Part shown: one piece after another, positions 1 through 8,346 of the stretch
Layout of the letters: every line of letters begins with the position of its first letter
Position numbering within the stretch: the stretch's first letter is position 1
Source: an uncultured Bacteroidota bacterium
Lineage (GTDB): Bacteria; Bacteroidota; Bacteroidia; Flavobacteriales; Flavobacteriaceae
Direction of reading: 5' to 3'
Length of the DNA: 64,000 nt
NCBI GenBank assembly: GCA_903913315.1
Contig: CAIWKX010000200.1
Coordinates: forward strand, 1 to 64,000
Notes under the pieces: generated by a model
What the model saw: only the letters and a program-made list of their open reading frames with translations
Databases searched by the model: none
Told to the model about the DNA's origin: nothing
Translations under genes and position numbers: made by a program

Positions 1-378
1 CAAGTTTCATCAACTCAAACGTATCTTTTAAAATTTGATTACACTTTTAAAGCGGTTTCAGATGACAATATAGCCACATATACCTCTAACGGGCATACAT
101 ATAGTGATATTAAGAAAACAAAGTTAATTTTAAATTTAACAGTTACTTATCCAACAGTAGTAAGTGGAGTTCCAACAACTATTACTGTTTTACCTGCTCA
201 AGATGTGATTACTATGACTGAATATTATGCTAAAAATATTGGAGTTGTTTATAATAATAATGCTATCCAATATGCGTTAAGTCAGTCAGCTGTTCAACTT
301 TTGAGCCTGCCGGCAAATATTCCAACCTCGGCAACTATTAATCAAGATGAGTTTTTAAACAGTTATCATTTAAACTAA
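1..378 (+). CDS. C-terminal part of an unknown protein (5' end outside window)
   Basis: The reading frame is open from the first base and stops at 376-378, giving 125 residues. The sequence is rich in Thr, Val, Asn and Tyr with alternating hydrophobic residues, which suggests an extracytoplasmic beta-rich protein, but I recognise no family. It ends in LNSYHLN. The next gene starts 68 bp downstream on the same strand, so the two could be co-transcribed. The start and any signal peptide lie outside the window, so localisation is a guess. Confidence 0.7.
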   Translation, partial: QVSSTQTYLLKFDYTFKAVSDDNIATYTSNGHTYSDIKKTKLILNLTVTYPTVVSGVPTTITVLPAQDVITMTEYYAKNIGVVYNNNAIQYALSQSAVQLLSLPANIPTSATINQDEFLNSYHLN

Positions 379-446
379 TTGTAAAAAAAGATACTATTGG
401 TTTAATTATTGCGTTCTTTGTATAATAACTTAAATTTAATATATCT

Positions 447-941
447 ATGAAAAAAGTATTTTTATTTGGTTTTATGCTAATTGGATTAGTATTTAACACT
501 CAGGCGCAAGACATTTCTAAAAACGCCTTAGGTTTACGTTTAGGAAATAACGATGGATTTGGTGGTGAAGTATCTTATCAAAGAGAATTAGCTAAAAGCA
601 ATCGACTTGAAGTAGATTTAGGATGGCGTAATAGCAATAATGTCGACGCATTGAAATTGGCAGGATTGTATCAATGGGTATGGAGCATTGACGAAGGCTT
701 TAATTGGTATGCGGGTGTAGGTGGCGGATTAGGAAGTTGGAATTACAACTATAATGGTGCCAAAAATAATGGAACATTTCTTTTTGGAGCTGGAGATATC
801 GGTGTTGAATATAATTTCAAAGAGGTTCCCATTCAATTATCATTAGATTTAAGACCTGAATTGTACTTTAGCGATAGTGGTTATAGAGATAATAACTTTG
901 GCCCTGATTTAGCCCTAGGAATAAGATACAAATTTGATTAA
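447..941 (+). CDS. Small outer-membrane beta-barrel protein
   Basis: 164 residues with a clear signal peptide: a Lys-containing start, a hydrophobic stretch at residues 4-17, and a cleavage region ending TQAQ near residue 21. The mature part is Gly-, Tyr- and Asn-rich with alternating hydrophobic and polar residues and aromatic pairs. It ends in YKFD after a strand, as in small OmpW/OmpX-like barrels of Bacteroidota. No catalytic motif is visible. A strong hairpin terminator follows directly. The barrel assignment rests on composition and signal peptide; the function is unknown. Confidence 0.75.
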   Translation: MKKVFLFGFMLIGLVFNTQAQDISKNALGLRLGNNDGFGGEVSYQRELAKSNRLEVDLGWRNSNNVDALKLAGLYQWVWSIDEGFNWYAGVGGGLGSWNYNYNGAKNNGTFLFGAGDIGVEYNFKEVPIQLSLDLRPELYFSDSGYRDNNFGPDLALGIRYKFD

Positions 942-948
942 AAAAAAG

Positions 949-987
949 CAAAAAGTCCTGAAGTAAACTAACTTAAGGACTTTTTTT
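949..987. terminator. Bidirectional hairpin terminator
   Basis: An inverted repeat pairs AAAAGTCCT with AGGACTTTT and is followed by a T run at 981-987, with an A run on the other side. It separates the barrel gene (+) from the convergent hydrolase gene (-) and can serve both. Confidence 0.8.
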
Positions 988-1003
988 ATGATTTTGTATT
1001 TAT

Positions 1004-1774
1004 TTACAAAACTTCTTTCAAAAATTCCAACAGTGCTTTCCAAGAACGTTCATCTGCTTTTTCATTATAAGCAGCTCCTTTACTAGTATCCGTTCCTGCA
1101 TTTTTGTCGGTAAAAGAATGCACTGCATTAGCATAATAAACCATTTCCCAATCCGCTTTGGCCGTTCTCATTTCGTTTTGAAAGGCTTTTATTTCAGCTT
1201 CACTTTCATAGGGATCGTCAGCACCATGTAATACTAAAACTCTCGCCGATATTGGATTTATTGTTCTAGTATCATCCCTTGATAAACCTCCATGGAAAGA
1301 AACAATACCTTTTACTTTCATAGCAGCTCTTGCTGCTTCAATTGCTCCAGTACCCCCAAAACAATACCCCATTACTACAATCTCCTCTGGATTGGCTCCT
1401 TGTTTTATTAATTGTTCAAGTGCTAGTGTAATTCTCTTTTGATATTCAGTGATATTCTTTTTAAAATACCCTGCCTTTTGACCTGCATCACTATAATTAG
1501 TAGGTCTATTTCCCACTCCATAGATATCAGCTACAAAAGTATAATACCCCAAATTAGCTAATTCGGAAGCGCTTTCTTTAGCATGGTCATCAATACCCAT
1601 CCAAGCTGGAAGTAGTAATACTCCTGGCTTATTTTTAAGTTCTTTAGAGGGCTTAGCAACATAACCACTTAATTTCTGTTGCTCATCATTGTAATCAATT
1701 GATTTCAATTGTGCCATAGCCTTGTTTTGAATAGCTAAAGCTAGTACTAGCAAAAGTGTAAATTTAGATTTCAT
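1004..1774 (-). CDS. Secreted dienelactone hydrolase family protein
   Basis: An alpha/beta hydrolase of the dienelactone hydrolase (DLH) family, 256 residues from the start chosen here. The catalytic Cys lies in GYCFGG (about residue 138), the Asp in HGADDP (about 186-187) and the His in NAVHSF (about 219), so the triad is complete. The frame extends 12 codons further upstream, but the ATG at 1774 begins a clean signal peptide (MKSKF, hydrophobic core, then NKAMAQ), so I place the start there. Periplasmic export is inferred. The family hydrolyses small esters and lactones; the real substrate cannot be read from the sequence. Confidence 0.85.
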   Translation of the reverse strand: MKSKFTLLLVLALAIQNKAMAQLKSIDYNDEQQKLSGYVAKPSKELKNKPGVLLLPAWMGIDDHAKESASELANLGYYTFVADIYGVGNRPTNYSDAGQKAGYFKKNITEYQKRITLALEQLIKQGANPEEIVVMGYCFGGTGAIEAARAAMKVKGIVSFHGGLSRDDTRTINPISARVLVLHGADDPYESEAEIKAFQNEMRTAKADWEMVYYANAVHSFTDKNAGTDTSKGAAYNEKADERSWKALLEFLKEVL

Positions 1775-1822
1775 TTTTATTGTAAAATTAATAATTAACG
1801 TAAGAAACAATTGTTAAAAAAC

Positions 1823-1858
1823 ACAAAAAAAGCGTTCAAATATTGAACGCTTTTTTGT
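1823..1858 (-). terminator. Terminator of the Pit phosphate transporter gene
   Basis: A perfect inverted repeat, AAAAGCGTTCAA with TTGAACGCTTTT around a short loop, flanked by A and T runs. It lies just past the stop of the minus-strand transporter gene, and its shape would work in both directions. Confidence 0.85.
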
Positions 1859-1871
1859 GAATATATTTTTA

Positions 1872-3149
1872 TTATATGAATATCTTTAAAATATAGTAAG
1901 TAATTCCTGCAATTAATGCTGAAACAGGAATAGTTAACACCCATGCCCATAAAAGGTTTACAGTTACTCCCCAACGCACAGCAGAAACTCTTTTAGTTAC
2001 TCCCACTCCAATAATAGAACCAGTTATTGTATGCGTGGTTGAAACTGGTATTTTAAAATGTTCCGTCATAAATAAGGTTAAAGCTCCAGCAGATTCTGCC
2101 ACTACACCTTCAAAAGCATTTACTTTCGTAATTTTAGAACCCATTGTTTTCACAATTTTCCATCCACCACTTAAAGTTCCTAATGCAATAACTGTATAAC
2201 AAGTAATTGGAATCCATCCTGGCATTTCAGCTTTTATTCCTTTGTCTTCATTAGGTAAAACTACATGTAACCAATGTGGCATTGCATCTACTGAAACCCC
2301 ATTTGAATGAATGTAAACGGCAACTGCAGCTGCGATAATACCCATTACTTTTTGGGAATCGTTACCCCCATGTCCTAAACTGAACGATGCAGAAGATAAT
2401 AATTGCATTTTTCGCAATGATTTTTCGGCTCTTGCGGTAGATAAGCTACTAAATCTTAAGTTAAAAAGCGCCAAGCTAAAGAAAATAAACCCTACCAACA
2501 ACCATTTAATATTGGATGGTTCTGTCAGTACAGCTAAGAAATGATTTTCAAATCTAGGTTTTTCAATATCAAATTTCATTACACTAGATAAAAACCAAAC
2601 TACCAATCCCATTAAAATGACAGTAATAATTTTTGGAGTAATCGTTTTTTTAGAAGCATGCATCATCCAAATGGAAATAAAATAGGAAATAATCATCCCT
2701 AATAATGGAGCCAAAACAATAAAAGCAATCACTACAGCAACCCCCGATGGTAGTACTCCGCCTTCACCTGGCTTGTACCAATTCACCACATGAAAACCTG
2801 CATGAGCAATCGCTGCGCCGGCAAATCCTCCAATAAGCGTGTGTGATGATGATGATGGGATTCCTTTCCACCATGTAATTAAATTCCATATAATAGCAGC
2901 AATAACTCCTGCTAAAATAACTGTTAAGTCAATATTTTCTGATTTAGCTGTTTTGGCCACGGTATCAGCTACGCCAAAACCAAAAACCCAATAGGCTAAA
3001 AAGTTGAAAAATGCTGCCCAAACTACGGCTTGAAATGGTGTTAATACCTTTGTTGCTACGATAGTAGCAATAGAATTTGCGGCATCATGGAAACCATTAA
3101 TATAATCAAATATCAAGGCTAGAACTATAATAACTATAAGTAAAGTCAT
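1872..3149 (-). CDS. pit: PiT-family inorganic phosphate transporter
   Basis: 425 residues, almost wholly hydrophobic, with about ten membrane segments. The two inverted PiT signature repeats are visible: FHDAANSIATIVAT near residue 20 and GHGGNDSQKVMGI near residue 260. IPVSTTHTITG lies near the C terminus. PiT proteins take up phosphate (often as metal-phosphate) using proton or sodium gradients. The gene lies 27 bp downstream of a DUF47 gene on the same strand, the usual accessory partner, so the pair is an operon. A candidate Pho box lies upstream of the pair. Confidence 0.93.
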   Translation of the reverse strand: MTLLIVIIVLALIFDYINGFHDAANSIATIVATKVLTPFQAVVWAAFFNFLAYWVFGFGVADTVAKTAKSENIDLTVILAGVIAAIIWNLITWWKGIPSSSSHTLIGGFAGAAIAHAGFHVVNWYKPGEGGVLPSGVAVVIAFIVLAPLLGMIISYFISIWMMHASKKTITPKIITVILMGLVVWFLSSVMKFDIEKPRFENHFLAVLTEPSNIKWLLVGFIFFSLALFNLRFSSLSTARAEKSLRKMQLLSSASFSLGHGGNDSQKVMGIIAAAVAVYIHSNGVSVDAMPHWLHVVLPNEDKGIKAEMPGWIPITCYTVIALGTLSGGWKIVKTMGSKITKVNAFEGVVAESAGALTLFMTEHFKIPVSTTHTITGSIIGVGVTKRVSAVRWGVTVNLLWAWVLTIPVSALIAGITYYILKIFI

Positions 3150-3176
3150 GTTTGTATGTCTAAATTATACTTATTA

Positions 3177-3821
3177 TTACGAATGTTTAACTGAAATTTG
3201 TTCCATTACATTAGAAACACTTTTACATTTATCCGATGCTGATTCTAATGCAGAAAGTACTTCTTTGTATTTAATAATGTTTTTAGCATCAATTTCATTT
3301 TCAAAAATATCAGCCACCGCTTTATCAAAAACAGCATCAGCTTTACTTTCCAATTTATTAATTTTTTTGCACGTATCTTTAATTGCTTTGTGATCTTTCA
3401 TGTCTTTCAATTCTTTGATACCTACACCAATTAATTGACAAGCTTCCAAATTAATTTCAGTTAATTTTCTAATTGATTTCGTAATTTTTTCTACTTGATA
3501 CAATCTCATTTTACTTGCTGCACCATGCATAAAATCGGCAACATTGTCAATCGCTTTAATTAATGAGTGAATGTCTTCTCTATCAAATGGAGTTATGAAA
3601 TTTCTACTTAATTCTAAATGCGTTTTATGAGTGATTTCTTCAATTATTGCTTCCAATTCTTCTATTTTTTTGAAATAATCTTCACGTTGTTCTTTTGGTG
3701 CATTGACTGCTTCGTGTAATGTTTCTGCCAAAATAATTAAATTAGCAGATGCTTGTTCAAATAAAGGAAAGAACTTATTATCTTTCGGAACAAAAAATTG
3801 AAAAATATTGTTTAATGACAT
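3177..3821 (-). CDS. DUF47 family (PhoU-like) Pit accessory protein
   Basis: 214 residues, highly helical and charged, with no signal peptide. The order of helices, the conserved ITPFDREDIHSL segment near residue 75 and NVADFM near residue 92 mark it as DUF47, a relative of PhoU. Members sit next to Pit transporters and are thought to modulate them. It is the first gene of the two-gene phosphate operon. A TAATTTTGC promoter element lies 24 bp upstream of the start, with three GTTAA direct repeats at 11-bp spacing just beyond it. Confidence 0.9.
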   Translation of the reverse strand: MSLNNIFQFFVPKDNKFFPLFEQASANLIILAETLHEAVNAPKEQREDYFKKIEELEAIIEEITHKTHLELSRNFITPFDREDIHSLIKAIDNVADFMHGAASKMRLYQVEKITKSIRKLTEINLEACQLIGVGIKELKDMKDHKAIKDTCKKINKLESKADAVFDKAVADIFENEIDAKNIIKYKEVLSALESASDKCKSVSNVMEQISVKHS

Positions 3822-3844
3822 TGTTTTTACTGTTAAATTTTCTG

Positions 3845-3852
3845 CAAAATTA
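3845..3852 (-). promoter_or_regulatory. -7 promoter element of the DUF47-pit operon
   Basis: On the minus strand this reads TAATTTTG followed by C, matching the Bacteroidota TAnnTTTG element. It is 24 bp upstream of the DUF47 start codon. Confidence 0.6.
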
Positions 3853-3862
3853 AATACTCAAT

Positions 3863-3889
3863 GTTAAGTTAAGGTTAATTCAATGTTAA
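3863..3889 (-). promoter_or_regulatory. Candidate Pho box: three direct repeats at 11-bp spacing
   Basis: GTTAA occurs at 3863-3867, 3874-3878 and 3885-3889, exactly 11 bp apart. On the minus strand this is TTAAC-N6-TTAAC-N6-TTAAC, close to the TTAACA repeats bound by Bacillus PhoP and to the 11-bp periodicity of E. coli PhoB sites. The middle repeat sits where the -33 element would be relative to the -7 at 3845-3852, as expected for an activator that replaces poor -33 contacts. Two more TTAAC words in the opposite orientation lie at 3904-3908 and 3915-3919, again 11 bp apart. Confidence 0.5.
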
Positions 3890-4005
3890 CAACGAATTAT
3901 TTTTTAACATTAAATTAACCTGATGCCGTGCTGATTTTTTGTTTGTTAATCAAATATTTCAATCGTTTTCGTATTTTAGCCCAACAAAACTAAGCTAACA
4001 CTTCT

Positions 4006-5634
4006 ATGGACTTAAACTTCAACAAAAACGAAGATCATAACAAACTTTTATTATCTGATTTAAAGCAAAAATTTGCAAAAGTAAAACTTGGCGGTGGTGA
4101 AAAACGCATCGAAAAATTACATTCTGAAGGTAAAATGACCGCTCGTGAACGTATTGATTATCTGTTAGATGCCAAAACAAAATGCATAGAAATTGGAGCA
4201 TTTGTTGGTGATGGTATGTATGCTGAACATGGTGGTTGTCCATCTGGTGGTGTGGTGGTTAAAATAGGATATATCAAAGGCAAACAATGTATTGTTGTGG
4301 CTAATGATGCTACTGTAAAAGCGGGTGCTTGGTTTCCTATTACGGGTAAAAAGAACCTTCGTGCGCAAGAAATTGCCATGGAAAATCGTTTACCCATCAT
4401 TTATCTTGTCGATTCTGCTGGTGTTTATTTGCCAATGCAGGATGAAATCTTTCCAGACAAAGAACATTTCGGTCGAATTTTTAGAAATAATGCCATCATG
4501 AGTAGCATGGGGATTACCCAAATTGCTGCCGTAATGGGGAGTTGTGTAGCTGGTGGTGCTTACTTACCGATTATGAGTGACGAAGCCATGATTGTAGATA
4601 AGACAGGAAGTATTTTTTTGGCAGGAAGTTATTTAGTAAAAGCGGCTATTGGAGAAAATATTGATAATGAAACCCTTGGTGGAGCTACTACACATTGTGA
4701 AATATCGGGTGTTACCGATTATAAAGCGAAAGATGATAAAGATGCTTTGGATAGGATTAAAAGTATTGTTGGAAAAATTGGTGATTATGACAAAGCAGGA
4801 TTCAATAGAGAAAAGCCTCAAAAACCCGCTTTAGAAGAACATGATATTTATGGAATTATCCCTAAATCCCGCACTGATCAATATGATATGATGGAAGTGA
4901 TTAAAAGATTGGTTGATAATTCTGAAATGGATATGTACAAACCTGACTATGGACAATCTATCATTACTTGTTATGCACGAATCGATGGTTGGGCTGTAGG
5001 GATTGTTGCCAACCAACGCATTGTTTCTAAAACTAAAAAAGGCGAAATCCAATTTGGAGGCGTGATTTATTCTGATTCTGCCGATAAAGCAACTCGTTTT
5101 ATTGCCAATTGCAATCAAAAGAAAATCCCATTAGTATTTGTTCAAGACGTTACCGGATTCATGGTAGGCAGCAAATCAGAGCACGGTGGTATCATTAAAG
5201 ATGGTGCTAAAATGGTTAATGCGGTTTCCAATTCAGTGGTTCCTAAATTTACTGTTGTGGTCGGTAATTCTTATGGTGCAGGAAATTATGCGATGTGTGG
5301 AAAAGCCTACGACCCGAGATTAATTTTTGCTTGGCCAAGTGCTGAATTAGCGGTTATGGGTGGCACACAAGCAGCTAAAGTATTAGCCCAAATTGAAGCT
5401 TCCTCTTTAAAAGCTAAAGGTGAAGTGATTGATGAAGTCAAAGAAAAAGAGTTATTTGATAAAATCAAAGCACGATATGATGCACAAGTTTCTCCTTATT
5501 ATGCCGCGTCACGATTATGGACAGATGCCATCATTGATCCCTTAGAAACTAGGACTTGGATTTCAATGGGAATTGAAGCGGCCAATCACTCCCCTATTGA
5601 AAAGAAATTTAATTTGGGTGTGATTCAAGTGTAG
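4006..5634 (+). CDS. Acyl-CoA carboxylase carboxyltransferase subunit (methylcrotonyl-CoA type)
   Basis: 542 residues covering both crotonase-fold halves of a biotin-dependent carboxyltransferase. Motifs such as YLVDSAG, FGRIF, GSCVAGGAYLPIMSDE and FLAGSYLVKAAIGE follow the methylcrotonyl-CoA carboxylase beta subunit more closely than the propionyl-CoA subunit, which is shorter. The C-terminal half has QDVTGFMVG and a Gly-rich oxyanion loop (GNSYGAGNYAMCG). The enzyme would carboxylate an acyl-CoA in leucine breakdown. No biotin-carboxylase gene is adjacent, so the alpha subunit must be elsewhere. A small membrane-protein gene follows after one base. Confidence 0.87.
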   Translation: MDLNFNKNEDHNKLLLSDLKQKFAKVKLGGGEKRIEKLHSEGKMTARERIDYLLDAKTKCIEIGAFVGDGMYAEHGGCPSGGVVVKIGYIKGKQCIVVANDATVKAGAWFPITGKKNLRAQEIAMENRLPIIYLVDSAGVYLPMQDEIFPDKEHFGRIFRNNAIMSSMGITQIAAVMGSCVAGGAYLPIMSDEAMIVDKTGSIFLAGSYLVKAAIGENIDNETLGGATTHCEISGVTDYKAKDDKDALDRIKSIVGKIGDYDKAGFNREKPQKPALEEHDIYGIIPKSRTDQYDMMEVIKRLVDNSEMDMYKPDYGQSIITCYARIDGWAVGIVANQRIVSKTKKGEIQFGGVIYSDSADKATRFIANCNQKKIPLVFVQDVTGFMVGSKSEHGGIIKDGAKMVNAVSNSVVPKFTVVVGNSYGAGNYAMCGKAYDPRLIFAWPSAELAVMGGTQAAKVLAQIEASSLKAKGEVIDEVKEKELFDKIKARYDAQVSPYYAASRLWTDAIIDPLETRTWISMGIEAANHSPIEKKFNLGVIQV

Positions 5635-5635
5635 T

Positions 5636-6148
5636 ATGCAAAACGATATTCTATTTTATGAAAAACAACGCTTTACACAGTGGTGGTTGTGGTTAATTCT
5701 ATTCGCTGTTAACAGTATTTTCGTTTACGGTTGCTATCAACAAATCATTTTAGGTCAAGAATTTGGTGATAAACCTATGAGTAATGTTGGCATTCTAGTC
5801 GCTTTATCTGTAGTTGCATTGATTACTTTTTTATTTTATTCATTAAAACTAGAAACCATCATAAAAGCAGATGGAATTTATGTTCGTTTTTTTCCTTTTC
5901 ATGTTGTTTATAAAAAATATACTTGGGACACTATTGAAAAAGTATATGTTAGACAATACAAACCAATAACTGAATACGGTGGATGGGGATTGCGTTATGG
6001 TGTTTTTGGCAATGGTAATGCTTTAAACGTATCAGGAAATCAAGGATTACAAATCATTTTCAACAATACTACTACCATGTTATTAATTGGCACTAAAAAA
6101 CCAGAAGAATTGCAAGCTGCAATAACTAAAATAAAGACTGTAGATTAG
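5636..6148 (+). CDS. Small membrane protein with two N-terminal helices, unknown function
   Basis: 170 residues. Two membrane segments lie at about residues 16-34 and 50-68, followed by a soluble part of about 95 residues whose alternating pattern resembles the PH-like domains found in many small bacterial membrane proteins. The start is one base past the carboxyltransferase stop, so the two genes are co-transcribed, though a functional link is not evident. I cannot name a family with confidence. Confidence 0.75.
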   Translation: MQNDILFYEKQRFTQWWLWLILFAVNSIFVYGCYQQIILGQEFGDKPMSNVGILVALSVVALITFLFYSLKLETIIKADGIYVRFFPFHVVYKKYTWDTIEKVYVRQYKPITEYGGWGLRYGVFGNGNALNVSGNQGLQIIFNNTTTMLLIGTKKPEELQAAITKIKTVD

Positions 6149-6208
6149 TAATTACGAACTCAACAAACTCTTAAAAAGAAGTAACATCCAATAAAAAATT
6201 TACAAAAC

Positions 6209-6262
6209 CGTCAAATTTGGAAGAACTATCTTTAGAATCGGGTACCAATCGTCAAATTTGAC
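6209..6262. promoter_or_regulatory. Paired CGTCAAATTTG words upstream of dnaN
   Basis: CGTCAAATTTG occurs at 6209-6219 and again at 6250-6260. The second copy extends into the perfect palindrome GTCAAATTTGAC (6251-6262). The copies are 41 bp apart, about four helical turns. Such pairs can be operators, but the site lies about 130 bp upstream of the dnaN promoter, so its target is unclear. The rest of the 6149-6400 interval shows nothing I can name. Confidence 0.25.
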
Positions 6263-6392
6263 ATTATTAAGTATTATCAAAATAAAAACTGTGCAACTAA
6301 GGATCTATTAACGTCAACAGCTAAGCAATTGGTCTCAAATAAACCAACTATCCACCTATGAAAACATTTGTATAAATGTTAATAAAATTCTT

Positions 6393-6422
6393 TTTGAAAT
6401 CTATTTCTTTAAGATATATTTG
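6393..6422 (+). promoter_or_regulatory. dnaN promoter, TTTG-N18-TATATTTG
   Basis: TTTG at 6393-6396 and TATATTTG at 6415-6422 are separated by 18 bp, a full match to the Bacteroidota sigma-A promoter. The dnaN ATG is 16 bp beyond. Confidence 0.75.
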
Positions 6423-6438
6423 TAAAAAATAATATAAG

Positions 6439-7557
6439 ATGAAGTTTATTGTATCAAGCTCGTATTTATTAAAACAATTACAAGTTTTAGGTAGCGTTAT
6501 CAATAGTAGCAATACCTTACCCATTCTAGATAACTTTCTATTTGAATTAGATAAAAAAGCGTTAACGGTTTCTTCTTCTGATTTAGAAACTACCATGTCT
6601 GCAACATTAGAAATCGAATCAACTGACAAAGGTAGCGTTGCAGTTCCTGCAAAATTGTTATTAGATATCCTAAAAACATTTCCTGAACAACCCTTAACTT
6701 TTACAGTTGAAGAAAATAGTACTATAGAAATCAGTTCTAACTCTGGAAAATATGCTATTGCTTATGCTCCAGGAGAAGAATTTCCAAAATCAGTACAATT
6801 AGACAACCCCTCTTCTACATTAGTACCGGCTGAGGTTTTAGCCACAGCTATTAGCAAAACAATTTTTGCAGCTGGAAATGATGATTTACGCCCAGTAATG
6901 AGTGGTGTTTTCTTCCAATTTTCTCCAGAAGGGTTAATCTTTGTGGCCACCGATGCTCATAAATTAGTGAAATATGCTCGTACTGATGTAAAGGCATCTC
7001 AAGTAGCTGATTTTATCATGCCAAAAAAACCTTTAAATATCTTGAAAAGTATTTTAGGTGCTTCAGATGCCGAAGTCAAAATTGATTACAATGATGCTAA
7101 TGCAACATTCTCATTTGAAAACTATATTTTAACTTGTCGATTAATTGACGGAAAATATCCAAATTATGAAGCGGTTATTCCAAAAGAAAATCCAAACAAA
7201 TTATTAATTGATAGAACTCAATTCTTTAATTCAGTTCGTCGTGTGGCCATTTTCTCAAATAAAACGACGCACCAAATTCGTTTAAAAATTGCTGGTGCTG
7301 AATTAAACATTTCTGCAGAAGATATTGATTACTCAAATAAAGCTGAAGAGCGTTTGACTTGCGACTATCAAGGAGATGATATGCAGATTGGTTTTAACTC
7401 TCGTTTCTTATTAGAAATGTTAAGTAACTTACAATCAGACGAAATACAATTGGAAATGTCTATGCCAAACCGTGCTGGAATCCTAACTCCAGTTGATGGA
7501 TTGGAAGATGGCGAAACAGTTACTATGCTTGTAATGCCTGTGATGCTAAATAACTAA
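6439..7557 (+). CDS. dnaN: DNA polymerase III sliding clamp (beta subunit)
   Basis: 372 residues, the normal length, with three repeated clamp domains (about 1-120, 125-245, 250-372). Typical clamp segments are visible: NTLPILDNF near residue 28, TDAHKLV near 172, DGKYPNYEAVIP near 240, and a C-terminal VMPVMLNN where clamps end in the MPMR-type tail. The ring-shaped dimer tethers the replicase to DNA and is loaded by the clamp loader whose gamma/tau subunit (dnaX) is encoded just downstream on the opposite strand. It has its own strong promoter. Confidence 0.97.
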   Translation: MKFIVSSSYLLKQLQVLGSVINSSNTLPILDNFLFELDKKALTVSSSDLETTMSATLEIESTDKGSVAVPAKLLLDILKTFPEQPLTFTVEENSTIEISSNSGKYAIAYAPGEEFPKSVQLDNPSSTLVPAEVLATAISKTIFAAGNDDLRPVMSGVFFQFSPEGLIFVATDAHKLVKYARTDVKASQVADFIMPKKPLNILKSILGASDAEVKIDYNDANATFSFENYILTCRLIDGKYPNYEAVIPKENPNKLLIDRTQFFNSVRRVAIFSNKTTHQIRLKIAGAELNISAEDIDYSNKAEERLTCDYQGDDMQIGFNSRFLLEMLSNLQSDEIQLEMSMPNRAGILTPVDGLEDGETVTMLVMPVMLNN

Positions 7558-7578
7558 AAATAAATTAACCAACCAACG

Positions 7579-7616
7579 AAAATATCGTCTTGTTTATTTA
7601 AACTTGACGATTTTTT
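7579..7616 (+). terminator. Hairpin terminator after dnaN
   Basis: TCGTC, GTTT and their complements AAAC, GACGA form an extended interrupted stem around ATTT, ending in a T run at 7611-7616. It lies 22 bp past the dnaN stop, before the convergent dnaX end. Confidence 0.65.
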
Positions 7617-7650
7617 AAATTATAAAAAAAAGGTTTTCAATATTTAGATA

Positions 7651-8346
7651 TTATAATAACAAATCAAATGTCTTTCTTAGTTCTTCTAAATTTGGATTGA
7701 TTTCGTTCAATCTATTGAATTTATCTTGCTGCGTAAAGGCTATTTTACTTTTTACTCTTTCATTCACAATGACTTCAATACTTATATCGTGGTTGTGCAA
7801 ATGACCTCTTAAATAACCCAAAAGGTCTGGTTTTTCTTTTTCAAAATCAATCTTCGAACCTTCATTTGGCAATTCATAAATAATAGTAGTTTCTTCTAAT
7901 TTTGGATCACTAATACGCAATAGCGATTCCATAATCATATGCCCTTTATCATTCAATCGCTGGGCATATTTGAACCAGAATTCCAACATTTTAGTCTCCG
8001 TAAATTCTTCTGTAGGAAGTTGTTCTTGATGTTTTACAATTCCTTTTTGAGCTTCAATCAGCTCTCTCTTAGCTCGAATACTAGACAACGACAAAGCGGA
8101 AACCTTGGGTTGCGGAGCGGTACTAGAGGATGAGTGTACAGAGGACGGTGATTCAACCTCCAATGATTGTGGCGTTTCTTTAACGCCAACTATTGGAGTT
8201 GGTTTTTCATCACTTTTCTGTACCTCCATCTTTGAAGTTTGTACTTCGCTTGTTATGGGTAGTTCAGCATTGGGTATTGGTTTTACTTCCGTAATGGAAT
8301 ACGAAGTATTTCTAAAATAAGTGGGGGGAATTATAAAGTCAACTTT
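7651..8346 (-). CDS. dnaX: DnaX C-terminal (tau) extension, read after a -1 frameshift
   Basis: This frame is open without a stop from the A10 run (8344-8353) to 7651. It starts with V-D-F-I-I-P-P-T-Y-F, continues through a Pro/Ser/Thr-rich linker, and ends in a globular domain of about 130 residues rich in Glu and Leu. This is the linker-plus-domain layout of Bacteroidota DnaX after domain III. There is no sensible start codon at its beginning; the first ATG (8229) lies 40 codons in, inside the linker. The extension therefore makes sense only joined to the upstream frame, giving a tau protein of about 590 residues. A genuine frameshift mutation or a homopolymer sequencing error is the alternative. 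Confidence 0.8.
   Translation of the reverse strand, partial: KVDFIIPPTYFRNTSYSITEVKPIPNAELPITSEVQTSKMEVQKSDEKPTPIVGVKETPQSLEVESPSSVHSSSSTAPQPKVSALSLSSIRAKRELIEAQKGIVKHQEQLPTEEFTETKMLEFWFKYAQRLNDKGHMIMESLLRISDPKLEETTIIYELPNEGSKIDFEKEKPDLLGYLRGHLHNHDISIEVIVNERVKSKIAFTQQDKFNRLNEINPNLEELRKTFDLLL

Noticed and set aside
4019-5118. Several minus-strand frames of 60-95 codons
   Set aside because: All lie within the conserved carboxyltransferase gene and have no start signal or recognisable domain.
7651-8229. Independent gene starting at the ATG 8229
   Set aside because: Sequence upstream of this ATG is open to the A10 run and looks like DnaX linker; the piece has no domain of its own apart from the DnaX tail.
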